DNA of 21,073 nucleotides from JAZKFT01 sp043760535 (lineage in GTDB: Bacteria > Bacteroidota > Bacteroidia > Chitinophagales > Chitinophagaceae). Positions 6,805 through 15,510 of the stretch are shown here, one piece after another. The notes under the pieces are model-generated. The model was not told where the DNA came from. It made no database searches and saw nothing but the letters and a program-made list of their open reading frames with translations. The translations under genes and the position numbers were made by a program. The stretch lies in NCBI GenBank assembly GCA_043760535.1, contig JAYUOV010000010.1, forward strand, positions 1-21,073. Reading direction: 5' to 3'. Each line of letters opens with the position of its first letter. The first letter of the stretch is position 1.

Positions 6805-9672
6805 ATGGCCGCAACCAAAAATGACGAGGAAAAAACAGCACTCTTTTTACAACCCATCAATCTGCTGGATAACGAAAAAATGCTACAATCTATTCATGTT
6901 ACCAAAGGTGCAAAGGGCATACACTACAGGGTAGAAGAACTAAACGAAGGCGAAATAAGAAGGTACTATGGCAAGCTGCCCCCGCCAGCCAAAGAACGGT
7001 TGCACCATCTTAGTACACCCGGCCTTAAATACATTTCCGACGATATAAAAAAGAAGCATAAACTACAACGGTCGGGCACTTCGTTCGATGCTTATTATCG
7101 CAATGCTTATGGCCGTAAGGTTTTGGAGCAGTTTGAATACCTGAAGCCCTTTGCACAACTGCTTAAATGGTACCATCACTTGCCCAACCCAGCCACCGGC
7201 AACATGATGACTTCGCCTTGCAGCTTTAGCAATTTTAAACCGGAACTAAAATTTGAAGTAACAAAAACCGACGATACTTTACACTTGCAAACTTTAATAG
7301 GCATAAATGGTATTGCATTTAAGGAGACAGATTTTCGACGCTTTGAATTTTTACTAGAAAGTAAAAGTGAATACTTTTTACTGGCATGGAAAGATTACCA
7401 AACCATAGAATGGCTGGCACAAAATAACCCGAAGCAATTTGCCAGCGAGCCTGTATTATTTGCCCAAAATATACTTGCGAAATTAGAAGATAGCTACACC
7501 GTAAACCGCAACAATTTATTTGCAGTAACCACTATTGAAGCAGCACCTATACAGCGGGTTTTACTCAGCGAAATCAGCAACTCCTTTTTGGTATTTACCC
7601 CGCAATGGATGTACGACGGCTACCTTGCCGAAGGCCCCTACAAACCAGCTTTTGAAACTTTATCTGGTGGAGAAACGATAGTGGTGAACAGGAATAAAGA
7701 AGTAGAGAATACTTTTATTAAACAACTGGAATCGCTGCACCCGAATTTCCCCAAACAGCTAAATGGTTATTATTATTTATCGTTTGCCGATGCACAAAAA
7801 AAACAATGGTTTTTAAAAGTGTACCATCAGCTATTGGATATGGATGTGCAGATGCTTGGCATGGATATGCTCAGCCAATTCAGGTATTCGCAATACAAGC
7901 CGGTTACTAATTTGGGTGTAGTTACAGAACAAGGAAATGCACTAACAACAAAACTTACTGTAAGCTTTGGTAACGAAGAAGTGCCACTTTCCGAATTGCA
8001 AAAAATATTAATATCAGGTCAGCGTGCCGTAATGCTAAAAGACGGCACTATGGGAGTTTTAGGCGAAGAATGGCTTACACAATATGCATCCGTTATAAAG
8101 CATGGCAAGGTTGATAAAAAGGAAATACAAATACCCAAATGGATGGCCATTAGCGAAAAAGAAAATGCCAATGGCCATGATATATTTAAAATAACAGTAA
8201 ACGAAAACTGGTGGTTAAAATGGGAAAGATGGCAGCAGCCAAACGAAATTATTTACCCAGTACCGCCACAAATAAAAGCCAGCCTAAGGGCTTACCAACA
8301 CAAGGGATATGAGTGGATGCGGCTACTGGCTGAAATAAATGCAGGAGCATGCCTTGCCGATGATATGGGCCTTGGTAAAACCCTGCAAACCATTTGTTTT
8401 ATAACCGACAGGCTGGCAGCAGCTTTAAACAGCAAGGCTTTGATTGTTTGCCCATCTTCTCTGATCTATAACTGGCAGCAGGAAATTGAAAAATTTGCCC
8501 CGCACTTAACCACTTACGTTCATCATGGTGCCGGCCGAAATATAGAAAGGCTTAACGATACTGGCCTAGATGTGGCTATTACCAGCTACGGAACTTTGCG
8601 GAGTGATATAGAACAAATAGCTACCATGATTTTTGAAGTAGCAGTAGTGGATGAAAGCCACAATATTAAAAATCCATTAGCAAAAAATACCCATGCTGTA
8701 AATATGGTACAGGCTGTAAATAAAATAGCCCTTAGCGGCACACCTGTAATGAACAATACTTTCGATCTGTACTCGCAACTACAATATTTATTGCCAGGCA
8801 TGTTTGGCAGCCGTGAGTTTTTTAAACGAGAATATGCCGATGCCATTGACCGGGATAAAGATCCGGAAAAGATAGCTGCACTGCAAAAATTAACTGCCCC
8901 ATTTGTACTTCGCCGCACCAAAGAACAAGTAGCCCAAGACCTGCCGGAGAAAACAGAATCCATATTATGGTGTAGTATGGGCATGGCACAAATGGATATG
9001 TACAATAGTATTAAAGACAGCATAAAAAGTAATCTCTTTCTTAATATAAGTAACGAAGGTTTGGGCAAAAGCAAACTTGCCGTTTTACAAGGCATTATGA
9101 AGCTGAAACAAGTGTGTTCTTCTCCCCTGCTATTGCCTGCCGCAGAACAAACCACCAACCATTCTGTAAAAACCGAGGTGCTATTGAAGGAGCTGGCAAA
9201 CTTAGGTAATCATAAAGTGCTCATCTTTTCACAGTTTAAAACGATGCTAGATATACTAGCGAAATCTTTTGAAAAGAATGGGTTGGCATACTACCAGCTA
9301 AATGGCAGCACACCCGCCAAAAAGCGGTCTGAAATGGTTGATAATTTTCAGGCAGAAGGTAATACTGTAAACTTGTTTTTAATAAGCCTTAAAGCCGGCA
9401 ACGCTGGTATTACACTTACCGCCGCCGATTATGTTTTTCTCTTTGACCCTTGGTGGAACAATGCCGTGCAGCAACAGGCAATAGACCGAACGCACCGCAT
9501 TGGCCAAACCAAAAATGTTTTTGCGTATAAAATGATTTGCAAAAATACGATTGAAGAAAAAATTATACAGCTACAGCGCAAAAAAACCGACCTGAGCGAC
9601 AACCTTATAGGCAACGAAGAAGGCTTTGTAAAACAGCTTACAAGGGAAGATGTAGAATATTTGTTTAGTTAA
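6805..9672 (+). CDS. SNF2-family DNA-dependent ATPase (helicase 2), no SWIM finger
   Basis: The protein has 955 residues. It starts at ATG 6805, preceded by AAAGAGG at 6789-6795, a plausible Shine-Dalgarno. The C-terminal motor has motif I DDMGLGKT at 519-526, motif II DESH at 616-619, SGTPVMNN and DRTHRIGQ at 894-901. The region before the motor (about residues 240-440) aligns with the equivalent part of helicase 1. Both proteins end almost identically (GFVKxLTxEDVEYLFS), so they are paralogs. The first 230 residues are unlike helicase 1 and lack the CxC...CxH fingers. A related N-terminal fragment lies decayed at 4955-5021. The molecular role is presumably ATP-driven remodelling of nucleic acid-protein complexes; the biological role is unknown. 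Confidence 0.9.
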   Translation: MAATKNDEEKTALFLQPINLLDNEKMLQSIHVTKGAKGIHYRVEELNEGEIRRYYGKLPPPAKERLHHLSTPGLKYISDDIKKKHKLQRSGTSFDAYYRNAYGRKVLEQFEYLKPFAQLLKWYHHLPNPATGNMMTSPCSFSNFKPELKFEVTKTDDTLHLQTLIGINGIAFKETDFRRFEFLLESKSEYFLLAWKDYQTIEWLAQNNPKQFASEPVLFAQNILAKLEDSYTVNRNNLFAVTTIEAAPIQRVLLSEISNSFLVFTPQWMYDGYLAEGPYKPAFETLSGGETIVVNRNKEVENTFIKQLESLHPNFPKQLNGYYYLSFADAQKKQWFLKVYHQLLDMDVQMLGMDMLSQFRYSQYKPVTNLGVVTEQGNALTTKLTVSFGNEEVPLSELQKILISGQRAVMLKDGTMGVLGEEWLTQYASVIKHGKVDKKEIQIPKWMAISEKENANGHDIFKITVNENWWLKWERWQQPNEIIYPVPPQIKASLRAYQHKGYEWMRLLAEINAGACLADDMGLGKTLQTICFITDRLAAALNSKALIVCPSSLIYNWQQEIEKFAPHLTTYVHHGAGRNIERLNDTGLDVAITSYGTLRSDIEQIATMIFEVAVVDESHNIKNPLAKNTHAVNMVQAVNKIALSGTPVMNNTFDLYSQLQYLLPGMFGSREFFKREYADAIDRDKDPEKIAALQKLTAPFVLRRTKEQVAQDLPEKTESILWCSMGMAQMDMYNSIKDSIKSNLFLNISNEGLGKSKLAVLQGIMKLKQVCSSPLLLPAAEQTTNHSVKTEVLLKELANLGNHKVLIFSQFKTMLDILAKSFEKNGLAYYQLNGSTPAKKRSEMVDNFQAEGNTVNLFLISLKAGNAGITLTAADYVFLFDPWWNNAVQQQAIDRTHRIGQTKNVFAYKMICKNTIEEKIIQLQRKKTDLSDNLIGNEEGFVKQLTREDVEYLFS

Positions 9673-9839
9673 ATCAGATAGTAAGGCTAATTTTTTGACA
9701 ATGCTTTTTTACTACTAAAATATTAACAGACACAACATGAAAATTTAGAGTGTATTTCTATTTATAAAAGCCACCTTATATTCTTGAAAAAAATACAGAT
9801 GTGCAGCCACCACCCCAAACTAAAGAAAACAAAGCAGGC

Positions 9840-10163
9840 ATGTATAAACTAACTGCCATTGCACTTACAACTTCCACATTGTATCAAACCAGTATTATAA
9901 TCAGCTACATAACCACTTACCAAACCAACGATTTGCAACATATAAAGTTAAACTTTGGCTACAGCTGTATAAATACAGGAACCATCCGCACACCACCCAG
10001 AGACAAAAAAGGAAAATGGGCTATACCAGTTACTGGTAAAATTAGCATCAACGGGCAGCTTACTAACATCGTTTCTTTTAGTGGAACCGCTTTAGTGCTT
10101 AGCCGTACACAAGCTGCGTTGATAATACCCCCTACTTTTAAAAGTACCCTAACAAAACAGTAA
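9840..10163 (+). CDS. Small hypothetical protein, doubtful
   Basis: ATG 9840 opens 107 codons; an in-frame GTG at 9801 would add 13. The start MYKLTAIALTTSTLYQ and the following hydrophobic stretch could be an export signal or membrane anchor. The rest is rich in Ser, Thr, Ile and Lys, with a basic PPRDKKGKW segment. Codon use (ATA, AAA, GCT, TTA) resembles the neighbours. No family is recognised. An antisense 88-codon frame overlaps it at 9959-10225. It may be a real secreted protein, a gene remnant or chance. Confidence 0.3.
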   Translation: MYKLTAIALTTSTLYQTSIIISYITTYQTNDLQHIKLNFGYSCINTGTIRTPPRDKKGKWAIPVTGKISINGQLTNIVSFSGTALVLSRTQAALIIPPTFKSTLTKQ

Positions 10164-10180
10164 TAGATAATGAAATACAT

Positions 10181-10212
10181 ATAGCAAAACCCCTGCAAAA
10201 AATTGGGGCTAT
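10181..10212. terminator. Weak hairpin between converging transcription units
   Basis: CCCC (10190-10193) pairs with GGGG (10205-10208), and ATAG (10181-10184) with CTAT (10209-10212), leaving a bulged CAAAA on one side. It is 32 bp beyond the AraC-type gene stop on the minus strand and 18 bp beyond the small plus-strand ORF. It is compatible with a bidirectional terminator but weak. Confidence 0.3.
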
Positions 10213-10243
10213 TTGATATAATCAATTATAATGTATTGTTTGC

Positions 10244-11179
10244 TTACCGCAACAGTAGTTCACACGGCTTTAAGCCAGTATGCTTTTTAAAAGCTGTAGA
10301 AAAATGAGAAATAGAAGAATAGCCGAGTAATGCCGAAACGTCGGTTACGCTAAGCCCTTTATCGTACAGTAAATATTTAGCGTGTTCCATCCGCTGCCCT
10401 TGGTAAAAATCGAAAATGGTGGTGCCAAACATTTCTTTAAAGCCCTTTTTTAAATAACATTCGTTGGTAGCCACTTTACGGCTTAGTTCTTTTATTGTTA
10501 TGGGGTCGCCAATACGTTGCAGCAGTATTTCCCTTGCCTTAATAATCTTTTCACCTTCGCCTTCATTAGCTAAAAATTTACAAACAAATACTTCTTCCTT
10601 TTCGCCAAACAAACAGTCGAGGCTGTAGAGCAATAAGGTTTGTATTTGGGCATTGAGAAATATATTGCCAAGGCTATCGGTGTAGCGGTGGCTAAATAGT
10701 GTTTCAAGCACCGCTTTGTTTTTAGAGCAAAGTGGCAGGGTATGCGAAACCGATTTATTCAATTGAAAAGACAGTATCTGTTCGGCCCTGGTATCGGGAA
10801 ACTTACTGGTAATAAACTGTCCGAGGTAAGACGGGCTGAACCTGAAACCAAATACATCTATCGTTTCTAACTGTTCGCTACAATTGTTGAGCCCGGTTTT
10901 TTTGCACACATCCCCTGTACATTCATCTTCTCTGCACCAGGCATTGCCCGTAACACAAAATTTTAATTCAAGATAATTTTGAGGGCTTTTTTTTGCTACA
11001 TAATTGTAGGTAATCATTCCAATATTATCTGTATTCCAGCCCTGTATTTTTTTATACCTGCGTATATTGTATTGAACAGAATTGGGAATTAATTTCTCCT
11101 GCTCATGAATCAGTTGTAACTCTTCTACCATCACCTCACGGCGAAGGGCTTCGTTTAATATACTTATGGATTGCGGCAT
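10244..11179 (-). CDS. AraC-family transcriptional regulator with a five-cysteine N-terminal cluster (PchR-like)
   Basis: The protein has 311 residues. Roughly the last 100 form the double helix-turn-helix AraC/XylS domain, with ITIKELSRKVATNECYLKK in the first helix pair and DVSALLGYSSISHFSTAFKK in the second, the latter being the family signature. The N-terminal sensor region contains C75, C82, C87, C92 and C100 within 26 residues, followed by VFGFRFSPSYL. Similar Cys-rich sensor segments occur, from memory, in Bacteroidetes PchR-like regulators; metal or redox sensing is a guess. It is divergent from the M28 peptidase gene across 191 bp, so it may control that gene or itself. Confidence 0.88.
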   Translation of the reverse strand: MPQSISILNEALRREVMVEELQLIHEQEKLIPNSVQYNIRRYKKIQGWNTDNIGMITYNYVAKKSPQNYLELKFCVTGNAWCREDECTGDVCKKTGLNNCSEQLETIDVFGFRFSPSYLGQFITSKFPDTRAEQILSFQLNKSVSHTLPLCSKNKAVLETLFSHRYTDSLGNIFLNAQIQTLLLYSLDCLFGEKEEVFVCKFLANEGEGEKIIKAREILLQRIGDPITIKELSRKVATNECYLKKGFKEMFGTTIFDFYQGQRMEHAKYLLYDKGLSVTDVSALLGYSSISHFSTAFKKHTGLKPCELLLR

Positions 11180-11187
11180 TTGGGCTT

Positions 11188-11217
11188 CAAAATTAATGGT
11201 TAAATATTTACAACAAA
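11188..11217 (-). promoter_or_regulatory. Candidate promoter for the AraC-type regulator
   Basis: On the minus strand TTTG (11217-11214) is followed 18 bp later by TAATTTTG (11195-11188), an exact TAnnTTTG match. The -7 box ends only 8 bases before the ATG at 11179. Use of this promoter would give a leaderless or near-leaderless transcript, or a start at the downstream Met17. Confidence 0.35.
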
Positions 11218-11346
11218 TCAGCTAGATGCCCATAAGGCTAACTATGACTATTGATTGACATAAACTGAATTGTATTTTAATTGTAAAATGTTAGAACAAT
11301 GAACTTATAGCAACGTTTTTTTGGCAATTACTTAAGTACGCTACAA

Positions 11347-11354
11347 TACATTTG
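11347..11354 (+). promoter_or_regulatory. Candidate -7 box for the M28 peptidase
   Basis: TACATTTG matches TAnnTTTG exactly, 16 bases before ATG 11371. A TTG at 11321-11323 lies 23 bp upstream, slightly longer than the usual 19-21 bp spacing. The implied leader is about 10 nt. Confidence 0.45.
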
Positions 11355-11370
11355 CCCCATAAATAATTAT

Positions 11371-13029
11371 ATGCTACGTACTATATTGCCTTTGGTTTTT
11401 ATTACTGCTGTTACCACAGCCTTTTGCCAACCCGTAAAAAAACAAACTGTTTCTGTAATTGATGACTCCAAAATTACTGAGAACCTGAAAAAGCATATCG
11501 CCTTTTTGGCAAGCGATGGCCTAGAAGGTAGGCGTACCGGTACTAAAGGCGAAGCCAAAACGGTAGCATATATATCTGCCCAATACAAAAAATACGGAAT
11601 ACTACCTTTGGGAGACAATGGCACGTACATTCAAACCTTCGACATTAACGAAGGCAGAGAAATAAAGCCTGCCACCTGGTTAAAAGCCAATAGCAGCAAG
11701 CTTATGGTAAACGAAGATTATTTTCCGTTTTCCTTTTCGGCCAATGGTAAAATAGCCGGATCAGCCAATCTTATCAATGAAAAACCGAAGACTCTTTTCT
11801 TCTCCGACATAAAAAAATATATAGACAGCAGCCGCCAAAACCCGCATTACGACCTAATGCAGGAAATACGTAAAACTGTAACTGATGCTGCCACTAACGG
11901 TGCTAGAGCCGTTTTCTTGTTTAGCTCCTCCACTAATGGCGATAGCCTACAGTTTTCTGGAAGAGATAAAGCAGAAATTTCTGCCATACCTGCCATTTTT
12001 TTAACCACATCTGGTATTAAAAAGATAAAGAATGGAAACGCCATAACCGGCAATATAGCATTGGGTGATAAAACACGCAAAGGCCAAAATGTAGTGGCTT
12101 ACATTGATAATGGTGCTGCTAATACTGTTATTCTTGGCGGCCACCTAGACCATCTTGGCTATGGCGAAGATCATAATAGCCGCAATACCGGAAAACCCGC
12201 TATTCATAACGGAGCAGATGACAATGCAAGTGGAACCTGTGCCGTTGTGGAGCTTTCTAGAATTTTAAAGAAAAAGTCGGCCAGTATGTCTTACAAAGAA
12301 AATAACTATTTGTTCGTCAATTTTAGTGGCGAAGAATTGGGTTTATATGGCAGTAAATATTTTACCGAGCACCCCACCACCGACCTTGGCAAAGTGAACT
12401 ATATGATTAATATGGATATGATTGGCCGCCTTAATGATAGCAGCCACGCATTAACCATTGGCGGCGTTGGCACATCTGGTAGCTGGGGCGAAATACTGGG
12501 AATTAATACTCAAAAAACATTTGCCATAAAAGTAGATAGCAGCGGCACCGGCCCAAGCGATCACACATCTTTTTACCGTAAAGACATACCGGTTTTATTC
12601 TTTTTTACTGGCCTACACACAGATTACCACAAGCCAAGTGATGATGCTAACCTGATAAATTACAATGGCGAAACCGAAATAATAAACTACATCACCCAAA
12701 TTATTGGCCGTGCTAACAATTTGGGCAAACTAGCCTTTACTAAAACTAAAGAACAGAGTATGGGTACTGGCCGTTTTAAAGTATCCATAGGCATTATGCC
12801 CGACTATACTTTTAGCGGCACTGGCGTACGTGCCGATGGCGTAATAGATGGCCGTGCAGCCCAAAAAGCGGGTCTTAAAACTGGCGATGTTGTTATACAA
12901 CTTGGCGAACACCTAGTTACCGGTATGGATACGTACATGCAAGCCCTAAACCGATTTAATAAAGGCGAAAGCACAAAAGTGATAGTAAAAAGAGGTGCAG
13001 AGATTATGGAGTTAGTGGTATCGTTTTAA
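11371..13029 (+). CDS. Secreted M28 family zinc aminopeptidase with C-terminal PDZ domain
   Basis: The protein has 552 residues with a signal peptide (MLRTILPLVFITAVTTAFCQ). A PA-like insert of about residues 100-240 precedes the catalytic domain. The co-catalytic zinc ligands can all be read: H258 in GGHLDHLG, bridging D283 in GADDNASG, E322 in SGEELGLYGS (with E321 as general base), D349 in NMDMIGR and H420 in HTDYHKPSDD. Residues about 460-552 form a PDZ domain (IDGRAAQKAGLKTGDVVIQL), as in many Bacteroidetes M28 enzymes. The family removes N-terminal amino acids from peptides outside the cytoplasm. The gene is divergent from the AraC-type regulator. Confidence 0.92.
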   Translation: MLRTILPLVFITAVTTAFCQPVKKQTVSVIDDSKITENLKKHIAFLASDGLEGRRTGTKGEAKTVAYISAQYKKYGILPLGDNGTYIQTFDINEGREIKPATWLKANSSKLMVNEDYFPFSFSANGKIAGSANLINEKPKTLFFSDIKKYIDSSRQNPHYDLMQEIRKTVTDAATNGARAVFLFSSSTNGDSLQFSGRDKAEISAIPAIFLTTSGIKKIKNGNAITGNIALGDKTRKGQNVVAYIDNGAANTVILGGHLDHLGYGEDHNSRNTGKPAIHNGADDNASGTCAVVELSRILKKKSASMSYKENNYLFVNFSGEELGLYGSKYFTEHPTTDLGKVNYMINMDMIGRLNDSSHALTIGGVGTSGSWGEILGINTQKTFAIKVDSSGTGPSDHTSFYRKDIPVLFFFTGLHTDYHKPSDDANLINYNGETEIINYITQIIGRANNLGKLAFTKTKEQSMGTGRFKVSIGIMPDYTFSGTGVRADGVIDGRAAQKAGLKTGDVVIQLGEHLVTGMDTYMQALNRFNKGESTKVIVKRGAEIMELVVSF

Positions 13030-13301
13030 TAGTTTATATATTAAAACATTAACTAAAAAGTGCTGTACTGCCCAAAAATTAGGTTACAATAAATTCGAAT
13101 ACTATCATTGATGGGCGGGTGAAGTGATGTGTAAAAAGGTAAATATCTCCGATGTAAGTTGCGCCTTTATGCTATCCTACTCTGTTACATAAAATTATTT
13201 AAAACATAGGTACCCTTTTATTAAGCCTTTATACATTTTTAAATATTTGGGTTGTTCATACTAATCGTTATTTCATTGTTGGTTTAAAATTTAGCGGCTA
13301 T

Positions 13302-13937
13302 TTATTGTAAGTGTATCTTTTTAAACTGCGCTACCCTAAGAAAGTTGTTCAATAACACTTTTGCTTTGGCATCTGCTTTTTTAAGCAATTGTTTTCTGCC
13401 AGCTTCTTCCAGTAATTTTCTTTTGGCCGATTGTTTTACCAGTGTAACTTCCTCATTGGTCCATGTGCCACTTTCGTAAAAAGTTTCTATGCCAGATGGG
13501 TTTATAAATACATCGGTAATAGTGGCTGCAGGTAGTGTAATGCTTACAGAATCATCTTTTACAAAAACATCTTTTTCAGTAAGATGGTTAAGTTGAATGC
13601 CAGCTGTTATCCTTCCTTTAATAATGAGCACAATTTCTTTTTTAAGAATTACTGGCCGCGGTAGCAAAGAAAAAGGATTTAGCATAGCAGGCATAGCCGT
13701 AGTAACAATGGCTGTTGAATCCACCACTATTTCCTGATACATGGTAGCCGTGTTTAATTCCGCCAGTGCTTTTATTTCTTTTATTACCATTGGGGTATTA
13801 TCTATCAGCACTGGCTTCGCCTTAAACCAATGGCCTAAGCCCGAAAAGAAAGATAATTTTTGGAAAATAAAAATAATTAGCACTGCAAGCAATACCAGTA
13901 CCAGCGGCTTTTTAAAAAATAGATATAGTCGTTTCAT
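13302..13937 (-). CDS. DUF4230 protein, membrane-anchored
   Basis: The protein has 211 residues. A single N-terminal membrane segment (about residues 9-31, LVLVLLAVLIIFIFQKL) is followed by a mixed alpha/beta domain matching DUF4230 in layout. That layout includes beta strands around EIVLIIKGRITAGIQL, a VSITLPAATI strand, and a C-terminal helix region with many Lys/Ala ending in a KVLLNNFL stretch. The function of DUF4230 is not established. It lies directly downstream of a second DUF4230 gene (38 bp gap), so the two are probably co-transcribed and may act together at the membrane. Confidence 0.75.
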   Translation of the reverse strand: MKRLYLFFKKPLVLVLLAVLIIFIFQKLSFFSGLGHWFKAKPVLIDNTPMVIKEIKALAELNTATMYQEIVVDSTAIVTTAMPAMLNPFSLLPRPVILKKEIVLIIKGRITAGIQLNHLTEKDVFVKDDSVSITLPAATITDVFINPSGIETFYESGTWTNEEVTLVKQSAKRKLLEEAGRKQLLKKADAKAKVLLNNFLRVAQFKKIHLQ

Positions 13938-13954
13938 AATTATTTTTTTTTAAA

Positions 13955-13968
13955 ACGCCTCGAGGCGT
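13955..13968 (-). terminator. Perfect palindrome between the two DUF4230 genes
   Basis: ACGCCTCGAGGCGT is a perfect 14-bp palindrome. In minus-strand RNA it folds as ACGCC-UCGA-GGCGU followed by UUUU. It begins 7 bases after the upstream gene's stop and ends 17 bases before the next ATG. It looks like an intercistronic attenuator, partial terminator or mRNA-end stabiliser, and it is GC-rich against an AT-rich background. Confidence 0.5.
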
Positions 13969-13975
13969 GTTCCTA

Positions 13976-14557
13976 CTACCGTGTCCAAAAACTATTTTCA
14001 GAAGGTTTATCAAAAATTAGTTTTACAGCTTCGAAACCTAACTGCATTAAAAAATTAGAAAGAAACAATTGCGTGTTGCTTTTGGCCTGTTCTAATATGC
14101 CAAGGTCATTGCCGCTGTTTCTAATCTGCAACTCTGCTTGTGCTAGCAATGCATCTCTTTCTCCACTTGTAAACTGGCTTCGAAAAATATCAATATCCTG
14201 AAAAGCGACTTTAATATTTTCCGGTGGCAGGTTTACAGAGAGTATTTTAGGCGCCGGTAAAAAAATACTAATTTTTTTATCGGTTACAGTAATATTTTTA
14301 TCGGTTAATGCCGAAAAATCAATACCAGCTTTAACAGTAGCTTCCGAAGTAAAAAGAATTTTTCGGTCGCCAAACTTGTACCAGGTTTGATTATCGTTAG
14401 CCTTTATTACCTTGGTAATAGTGTATTCTACCGTAGCCAGCTCCTGTAAATCTTGTAAACTAGCTACTGTATCGGCAGGCGATGGCAGGCCTTTACTGCC
14501 ACACGCAGCCATAGAAAAAGCATACAAAACCCATATTATCTTTACATTAAAATTCAT
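13976..14557 (-). CDS. DUF4230 lipoprotein
   Basis: The protein has 193 residues from ATG 14557; an in-frame TTG three codons earlier is less likely. The signal peptide ends in SMAAC with the lipidated Cys at 19, so it is a lipoprotein. The remainder resembles the neighbouring DUF4230 protein in order of elements. A TWYKFGDRKILFTSEATVKA segment precedes strands around KISIFLPAPKI, and the C-terminal part contains a QAELQIRNSG helix and a FLSNFLMQLGF stretch. It is probably a diverged paralog of the gene at 13302. Function is unknown. Confidence 0.7.
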   Translation of the reverse strand: MNFNVKIIWVLYAFSMAACGSKGLPSPADTVASLQDLQELATVEYTITKVIKANDNQTWYKFGDRKILFTSEATVKAGIDFSALTDKNITVTDKKISIFLPAPKILSVNLPPENIKVAFQDIDIFRSQFTSGERDALLAQAELQIRNSGNDLGILEQAKSNTQLFLSNFLMQLGFEAVKLIFDKPSENSFWTR

Positions 14558-14606
14558 ACAGTGCAAGTTACATTGTTCAATAGATTTAATTTTCGGGTCG
14601 TTGTCT

Positions 14607-14614
14607 TATGTTTG
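14607..14614 (+). promoter_or_regulatory. Candidate -7 box for ispD
   Basis: TATGTTTG matches TAnnTTTG exactly, 20 bases before ATG 14635. The expected -33 TTG position (14585-14587) reads TTT, so the upstream half is imperfect. Confidence 0.4.
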
Positions 14615-14634
14615 AATATTAATATGATGTATTT

Positions 14635-15324
14635 ATGAAAAAATATGCAGTAATAGTAGCCGGCGGTATTGGAAAACGGATGAATAGTGATATGCCAAAG
14701 CAGTTTCTGGCATTGCACGATAAGCCGGTACTTTATTATACGCTAAAAGCATTTATAGATGCTTTTGCAGATATCGAAATGATACTGGTATTGCCCCCAG
14801 AGTATATTGCGTTAGGCGAAGAAATACTGGATGCCTATTTCAACAGGAAGCAGATAAAAATAACAGCAGGTGGCGAAACCCGTTTTCATTCGGTAAAAAA
14901 CGGGTTGCAATTAATAGAGGATGAAGGCATTGTTTTTGTACACGATGGTGTTCGCTGCCTAGTAACACCCAAACTAATTAAATACTGCTACGATACTGCC
15001 ATTGAGTATGGCACTGCCATTCCGGTGCTGCCTTCTAAAGATAGTGTTCGCATCAAAACTGAAACTGAAACACATGCAGTAGATCGTAACAATGTGCTTA
15101 TGGTGCAAACGCCACAAACATTTCATAGTAAAATTTTATTATCTGCCTTTAATATTGAGTTTAAAGAAAAATTTACCGACGAAGCCAGTGTGGTAGAAGC
15201 CTTTGGCATACAAGTAAAACTAATGGAAGGTGAAGATGTAAATATTAAACTAACAAGGCCAGTAGATATGCTAATAGCCGAACAATTAATAAAACTAAGA
15301 ATGCTGGCCGATTCTAAAGCATAA
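14635..15324 (+). CDS. ispD: 2-C-methyl-D-erythritol 4-phosphate cytidylyltransferase
   Basis: The protein has 229 residues, the usual IspD length. The nucleotide-binding start AGGIGKRMNSDMPKQF (residues 9-24) holds the conserved Arg15 and Lys22. TAGGETRFHSVKNGL, HDGVRCLV, VQTPQTF and GEDVNIKLTRPVDM follow in canonical order. HDGVRCLV differs from the common HDAARP, but the Asp and Arg are kept. The enzyme transfers CMP from CTP to MEP in the cytoplasm, the third step of the non-mevalonate isoprenoid pathway. No other isoprenoid genes are in the window. It is divergent from the DUF4230 pair. Confidence 0.93.
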   Translation: MKKYAVIVAGGIGKRMNSDMPKQFLALHDKPVLYYTLKAFIDAFADIEMILVLPPEYIALGEEILDAYFNRKQIKITAGGETRFHSVKNGLQLIEDEGIVFVHDGVRCLVTPKLIKYCYDTAIEYGTAIPVLPSKDSVRIKTETETHAVDRNNVLMVQTPQTFHSKILLSAFNIEFKEKFTDEASVVEAFGIQVKLMEGEDVNIKLTRPVDMLIAEQLIKLRMLADSKA

Positions 15325-15330
15325 AAGCAA

Positions 15331-15357
15331 TACCATTTTAAAAGGTAACGTTTTTTT
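15331..15357 (+). terminator. Possible terminator after ispD
   Basis: TACC (15331-15334) pairs with GGTA (15344-15347) around an AT-rich inner stem with one mismatch, followed by ACG and seven Ts (15351-15357). It is 7 bp after the ispD stop. The T tract supports it; the stem is weak. Confidence 0.4.
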
Positions 15358-15510
15358 GAGATGTAAATAATCAAGAAGCATTTTCATGAAAGCACCTCCC
15401 TTTTTTTTTCTTTTATTATTCATATTACGGTAATTTTTTTACCCTAATTTTTTACCAAAAATAGACCATTAAACAACTTTATCTTATAACGAAAATTCGA
15501 TAAGAAAATG

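Noticed and set aside
9959..10225. 88-codon minus-strand frame overlapping the small plus-strand ORF
   Set aside because: It has no recognisable family, runs into the candidate terminator region, and has less natural codon use than the plus frame. Both are weak; only the plus frame is listed, with low confidence.
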